NCBI GenBank assembly: GCA_044360305.1
Contig: JBIKKQ010000128.1
Location: 1-10,027, forward strand
Direction of reading: 5' to 3'
DNA: 10,027 bases
Source: QWPN01 sp044360305
Lineage (GTDB): Bacteria; Planctomycetota; Planctomycetia; Pirellulales; UBA1268
The position numbers and the translations under genes were made by a program. Below, piece after piece: positions 6,902 through 10,027 of the stretch. Each line of letters starts with the position of its first letter. Position 1 is the first letter of the stretch. The notes under the pieces are model-generated. The model ran no database searches. It was not told the origin of the DNA and saw only the letters and a program-made list of their open reading frames with translations.

Positions 6902-6910
6902 CCGGAGCCG

Positions 6911-6958
6911 GACGGGCGGCGGCGGCCGCGGGGTGCCGCTGGCAGGCCGCCGCCCGTC
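6911..6958. terminator. Long inverted repeat between convergent genes, likely bidirectional terminator
   Basis: GACGGGCGGCGGC (6911-6923) and GCCGCCGCCCGTC (6946-6958) are a perfect 13-bp inverted repeat around a 22-base loop, which itself can pair (GCGG 6928-6931 with CCGC 6935-6938, and GCC with GGC outside it). It starts ten bases after the cyclophilin stop, and its right arm runs into the cheB stop codon. No T run is present on either side, so it is not a classical intrinsic terminator, but position and symmetry suit separating two converging transcripts. Confidence 0.6.
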
Positions 6959-8030
6959 AGCCTGCCGGGCGGGCGGCGACGGCCGCCACGATCGCCTCGG
7001 GAATGCCGGAGAGCGGCACGATGCGATCGACGACGCCGCGGGCCACGGCCGCCCGCGGCATCCCGTAGACCACGCACGTCGCCTCGTCCTGCACGAGCGT
7101 CGTGCCGCCGGCCCGGCGGATCGCCTCCAGGCCCAGCGCGCCGTCGCTGCCCATGCCGGTCATCAGCGTCGCCACGACGCCCGCGCCGGCGGCCTCGGCC
7201 GCCGAGCGGAAGAGCACGTCCACCGCCGGCCGGCAGTGGTGGACCGGCGGCGTCTGCAAGAGCCGCGTGCGAAACCCGCCCCCCTGCCGCACCACCGCGA
7301 GGTGCTGGTCGCCGGGGGCGATGACGCACGTGCCCGGTTCGAGCGGCTCGCCGTCGCCCGCCTCGCGGACGCGGACGCTGCACACCGCGTCGAGCCGCTC
7401 GGCCACGGTCCGGGAAAACTGGGCCGAGATGTGCTGGACCACGGCGATCGGCGGCAGGCCGGCGGGCAGCCGCGGCAGCACCTGCCGCAGCGCCTCGACC
7501 CCGCCGGTGGAGGCGCCGATCACGATCAGCCCCCGCGTCCCGAGCCCCGCCGCTCCGCGCACCGGCGGCTCCAGTCGCCGGTGCGCGCCTGCAGGAGCCG
7601 CGCGCCGCAGCCGCGGGCCGGCGGCCGCGGCGGCCTTCACCCGGTAGGCCAACTGGTCAGCGAGCGACCCGATCGACAGCGTGCCGTCAGGCTTGGCGAG
7701 CACGTCCACGGCCCCCGCCTCGACGGCGTCGAGGGCCGCCTGCGACCCGGCCTGGGTCAGCGAACTCACGACCACCACCGGCAGCGGGTGGTGCTCCATC
7801 AGGATGCGGAGGAACGTCAGCCCGTCCATCCGCGGCATTTCCAGGTCGAGCGTCACCACGTCCGGGTCGAGGCGTTCGATCTTCTCGCGGGCCACGTAGG
7901 CGTCGCAGGCCGAGCCGACGACCTCGATCTCGGGGTCGTCGGCGAGCGCGTCGCCGATCGCCTTGCGGACGAGCGCCGAGTCGTCCACGACGAGGACGCG
8001 GATCTGGCGTGCGGGAGCGTGTTCGGTCAT
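6957..8030 (-). CDS. cheB: CheB: chemotaxis response regulator protein-glutamate methylesterase/deamidase
   Basis: A 357-residue CheB that removes methyl groups from receptor glutamates and deamidates glutamines, resetting receptor sensitivity. The receiver domain spans about 10-125 with acidic Asp16/Asp17, phospho-acceptor Asp62 in LDLEMPRMDG, Ser89/Ser90 and Lys113 (LAKPDG). A linker of about 40 residues rich in Ala/Arg/Pro leads to the methylesterase domain (about 166-352) with the full catalytic triad: Ser174 in GASTGG, His200 in VVQHIS and Asp296 in TGMGSDGALG. Length and layout are standard. The start is the ATG at 8030, which overlaps the cheR stop as ATGA, so translation is probably coupled; a run of seven Gs at 8041-8047 may serve as ribosome binding site. 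Phosphorylation would come from a CheA outside the window. The open frame extends further upstream through cheR, but that part is out-of-frame shadow. Confidence 0.96.
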   Translation of the reverse strand: MTEHAPARQIRVLVVDDSALVRKAIGDALADDPEIEVVGSACDAYVAREKIERLDPDVVTLDLEMPRMDGLTFLRILMEHHPLPVVVVSSLTQAGSQAALDAVEAGAVDVLAKPDGTLSIGSLADQLAYRVKAAAAAGPRLRRAAPAGAHRRLEPPVRGAAGLGTRGLIVIGASTGGVEALRQVLPRLPAGLPPIAVVQHISAQFSRTVAERLDAVCSVRVREAGDGEPLEPGTCVIAPGDQHLAVVRQGGGFRTRLLQTPPVHHCRPAVDVLFRSAAEAAGAGVVATLMTGMGSDGALGLEAIRRAGGTTLVQDEATCVVYGMPRAAVARGVVDRIVPLSGIPEAIVAAVAARPAG

Positions 8031-8872
8031 GCCGACATCCCCCCCGGCCGCTGGTAGACGCCCGGCGCCACGGCCCGGAACCGGTGCCGCAGGCCCTGCA
8101 GCCCCTCCGCGTGACCGACGAACAAGTGCCCGCCCGGAGCCAGCTGCGCGTACAGCCGCTCGACGAGCGCCTGCCGCGATTCGGCGTCGAAGTAGATCAT
8201 CACGTTGCGGCAGAATATCACGTCGAGCCCGGCGGGCCACGGATAGAGGTCCTGAAACAGGTTGACGTGTTCCACCCGCACCCGGCGCCGGACCGCGGGC
8301 TTCACCCGGTAGTAGCCCTCCCAGTCGCCGAAGCCGCGGCGAAAGTACCGGGGCAGGAGGTCCGGGTCGGGAAGCTTCACCGCGGCCGACTCGTAGATCG
8401 CCCGCCGACAACGGTCGAGCATCCGCCGCGAGATGTCGGAGGCGACGAGCGTCCAGGCCTCCTCGCCGGCCTGCGGAAACTGCTCGGCCAGCACGATCGC
8501 CAGCGAGTAGGCCTCCTCGCCCGACGCGGCCGCCGCGCACCACACCCGCACCGGCCGCCGAGTCACCCGCGGCAGCACCCGGCGGGCGAGCAGGACGAAG
8601 TGGTCCGGCTCGCGGAAGAACTGCGTGTGGTTGGTCGAGATCAGGTCGATCAGCGCCCCAACCTCGTCCGCGCCGGCCGCCGATCCCAGCAGCCGGCAGT
8701 AGGCGTCGTAGCTGTCGCAGCCGACGGCCCGCAGCCGGCCGCCGAGCCGCCCCGACACGAAGGCCTGCTTGTCGGGGCCGAGGCGGATCCGGCTGTGGCG
8801 ATGGACGAGGTCGGCCAGGAAGGCGTAGGCGGCGGCCGACAGGGGAGGTTCGGGTGCGGGCATCGTCGCCAT
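8027..8872 (-). CDS. cheR: CheR: chemotaxis protein-glutamate O-methyltransferase
   Basis: CheR methylates glutamates of chemoreceptors using S-adenosylmethionine, opposing the CheB encoded next. With the ATG at 8872 it has 281 residues: an N-terminal helical domain (about 10-75), then NHTQFFRE (81-88), the SAM-binding loop CAAAASGEEAYS (112-123), Asp146 in ASDIS, NLFQD (204-208) and FCRNVMIYFD (220-229). The SAM loop carries AAA where many CheRs have GCS; I believe this variant occurs in other active CheRs. The loop in RYFRRGFGDWEG (175-186) appears as long as that of Salmonella CheR, the pentapeptide-binding type. The start is uncertain: the TTG at 8899 overlaps the receptor stop codon and would add nine residues, and the ATG at 8863 would remove three; none has a clear ribosome binding site. 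The stop overlaps cheB by four bases. Confidence 0.93.
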   Translation of the reverse strand: MATMPAPEPPLSAAAYAFLADLVHRHSRIRLGPDKQAFVSGRLGGRLRAVGCDSYDAYCRLLGSAAGADEVGALIDLISTNHTQFFREPDHFVLLARRVLPRVTRRPVRVWCAAAASGEEAYSLAIVLAEQFPQAGEEAWTLVASDISRRMLDRCRRAIYESAAVKLPDPDLLPRYFRRGFGDWEGYYRVKPAVRRRVRVEHVNLFQDLYPWPAGLDVIFCRNVMIYFDAESRQALVERLYAQLAPGGHLFVGHAEGLQGLRHRFRAVAPGVYQRPGGMSA

Positions 8873-8895
8873 CGGACCGGCGGAGTGGGGCGTGT

Positions 8896-10027
8896 TCAAA
8901 AGTCGCGGAAGTGACGGTCGTCGGCATCCTCGCCGCGCGGGGCGTCGCCGGGCATGGGGATCCGCGGCCCGGCGGGCCGCTCCACGTGCGGCGCGCGAGC
9001 CGGCGCCGCCGGCCGCGACAGCGGAGCCGCAGGGCCGGGCCGCGCCGACCGTGTCGGCCGCGGGCCGGCCGCCGATGCCGCGCGAACGCCGCTGACCAGC
9101 GACCGCAGTCGGGCCACGCTCTCCTGCATCACGCCCGCCTGGCCGGCGAGTGCCGCGGCGGCGTCGGCGCCCTCGCCGGCCCGGGCGGCGTTCTCGTCCG
9201 TCACCCGGTCGAGCTGCGACATGGCCACGCCGATCTGCCGGATGCCCTGCGCTTGTTCGCGGGCGGCACTGGCGATCTCCGCCACCAACCGGTCGGCGGC
9301 CGTCACCCGGCCGGCGATGTCGCCGAGCGACGAGCCGACGCGGTCGCAGCTGTCGGCCCCGCGCCGGCTCGAGGCGATCGCCGCCTCGATCTTCCCAGCC
9401 GTCTCCCGGGCCGCGGCGGCGCTCCGCTGGGCCAGCGCCCGCACCTCGTCGGCCACGACGGCGAACCCCGCCCCGGCCTCGCCGGCCCGGGCCGCCTCGA
9501 CGGCGGCGTTGAGCGCCAGGATGTTGGTCTGGAAGGCGATCTCGTCGATGTCCTTGACGATCTTCGCCACCTCGGCGCTCGAGGCCTCGATGGCGGTCAT
9601 CGCCGCGTTCATGTCGGTCATCGTCCGCGCCCCCGCCTCGGCCGCCGCGCGGGCCCCGGCCGCGAGCTCGGTGGCCTGGGCCGCATTGTCGGCCGTGCTC
9701 TTGATCATCGCCGACATCTGCTCGAGCGACGCGCTCGTCTCGGTGACCGCGGCCCCCTGTTCGCTGCTGCCCGTGGCCAGATCGGCGCTCACCGTGGCCA
9801 GCGCCGCCGCCGCCGTCGCCGTCCGGGTGGCGGACTCGTCCAGCGCGTCGGACAGCGATCGCAGCGACCGCGTCGTGGACCGCACGATGCCGGTGCCCAG
9901 CAGGCCGGCGACGAGCAAAGCCAGCCCTGCCGCCGACGTGATGGCGACGAAACTCGTCCGCACCCGCCCCCCGGCCGCCGTGGCCTGCGCCTCGGCCGTC
10001 CGAACGTTGTGGTCGATGGCCGTGTTG
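8896..10027 (-). CDS. Methyl-accepting chemotaxis protein, C-terminal part, cut by the window edge
   Basis: The frame stays open to base 10027, so the N-terminus and most of the sensor domain are missing; the GTG at 9963 is internal. In order it holds the end of an extracytoplasmic helix, a transmembrane helix (about 9889-9955), a short RSTTRSLRSLSDALDE helix in place of a full HAMP domain, then the cytoplasmic helical hairpin. A methylation-type segment (ETSASLEQM) lies near 9717-9745, and the highly conserved tip DEIAFQTNILALNAAVEAAR, continuing GFAVVADEVR, lies at about 9446-9548. After the returning helix come about 60 residues rich in Pro/Ala/Arg ending in DDRHFRDF. The last five residues fit the CheR/CheB-recruiting pentapeptide pattern. 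It is followed after 23 bases or less by cheR and cheB, so they are probably one transcript. Ligand unknown. Confidence 0.93.
   Translation of the reverse strand, partial: NTAIDHNVRTAEAQATAAGGRVRTSFVAITSAAGLALLVAGLLGTGIVRSTTRSLRSLSDALDESATRTATAAAALATVSADLATGSSEQGAAVTETSASLEQMSAMIKSTADNAAQATELAAGARAAAEAGARTMTDMNAAMTAIEASSAEVAKIVKDIDEIAFQTNILALNAAVEAARAGEAGAGFAVVADEVRALAQRSAAAARETAGKIEAAIASSRRGADSCDRVGSSLGDIAGRVTAADRLVAEIASAAREQAQGIRQIGVAMSQLDRVTDENAARAGEGADAAAALAGQAGVMQESVARLRSLVSGVRAASAAGPRPTRSARPGPAAPLSRPAAPARAPHVERPAGPRIPMPGDAPRGEDADDRHFRDF

Noticed and set aside
6933..8057. Plus-strand open frame of 374 codons opposite cheB
   Set aside because: Arg/His/Gly/Pro-rich shadow with no recognisable domain; the opposite strand encodes a complete CheB with its catalytic triad.
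9961..9963. GTG at 9963 as the start of the chemoreceptor gene
   Set aside because: The frame stays open to the window edge and the upstream codons encode a helix leading into the membrane segment, so the start lies outside the window.

Overview
The window is very GC-rich (about 70% by eye) and gene-dense. I infer a member of the Planctomycetota, probably related to Pirellulales. The grounds are the secreted SGNH-like protein of a type I associate with planctomycetes, the large YhaN-like membrane-linked ATPase, GTG/TTG start usage and a eukaryote-like secreted cyclophilin. This is an inference from protein style; there is no rRNA or marker gene to confirm it.

Plus strand, 1-5152: after about 320 bases without a convincing gene, two genes form a likely operon. 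The first (323-1627, GTG start) is a 434-residue protein that reads as an Mre11/SbcD-type metallophosphoesterase whose metal-binding motifs have almost all been replaced, although its overall layout and cap-domain signatures remain. The second (1712-5152) is an 1146-residue YhaN/Rad50-like ATPase with intact Walker A, ABC signature, Walker B and H-loop, a two-helix membrane hairpin in the middle of its coiled coil, and a disordered tail. The usual partner of such an ATPase is an active nuclease, so this pair looks like an SbcCD-like complex with a pseudo-nuclease subunit. This is the most unusual thing in the window.

Plus strand, 5153-6901: two exported proteins, each with its own ribosome binding site and probably its own promoter. 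One is an SGNH-hydrolase-like protein in which I cannot find the nucleophilic serine block (5235-6173). The other is a cyclophilin-type peptidyl-prolyl isomerase that looks strikingly like eukaryotic cyclophilin A (6320-6901).

Minus strand, 6957-10027: a chemotaxis adaptation cluster that converges on the cyclophilin gene across a long perfect inverted repeat. Reading from the right edge it contains the C-terminal part of a methyl-accepting chemotaxis protein (cut by the window), cheR and cheB. cheR and cheB overlap by ATGA. The receptor ends in a long Pro/Ala/Arg linker and the residues HFRDF, which fits the pentapeptide tether that recruits CheR, so the three genes probably form one dedicated adaptation module. 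No CheA, CheW or CheY is visible; they would have to lie outside the window.

I saw no tRNA, rRNA, CRISPR array, insertion sequence or integrase. Many long open frames antisense to these genes are by-products of the high GC content.
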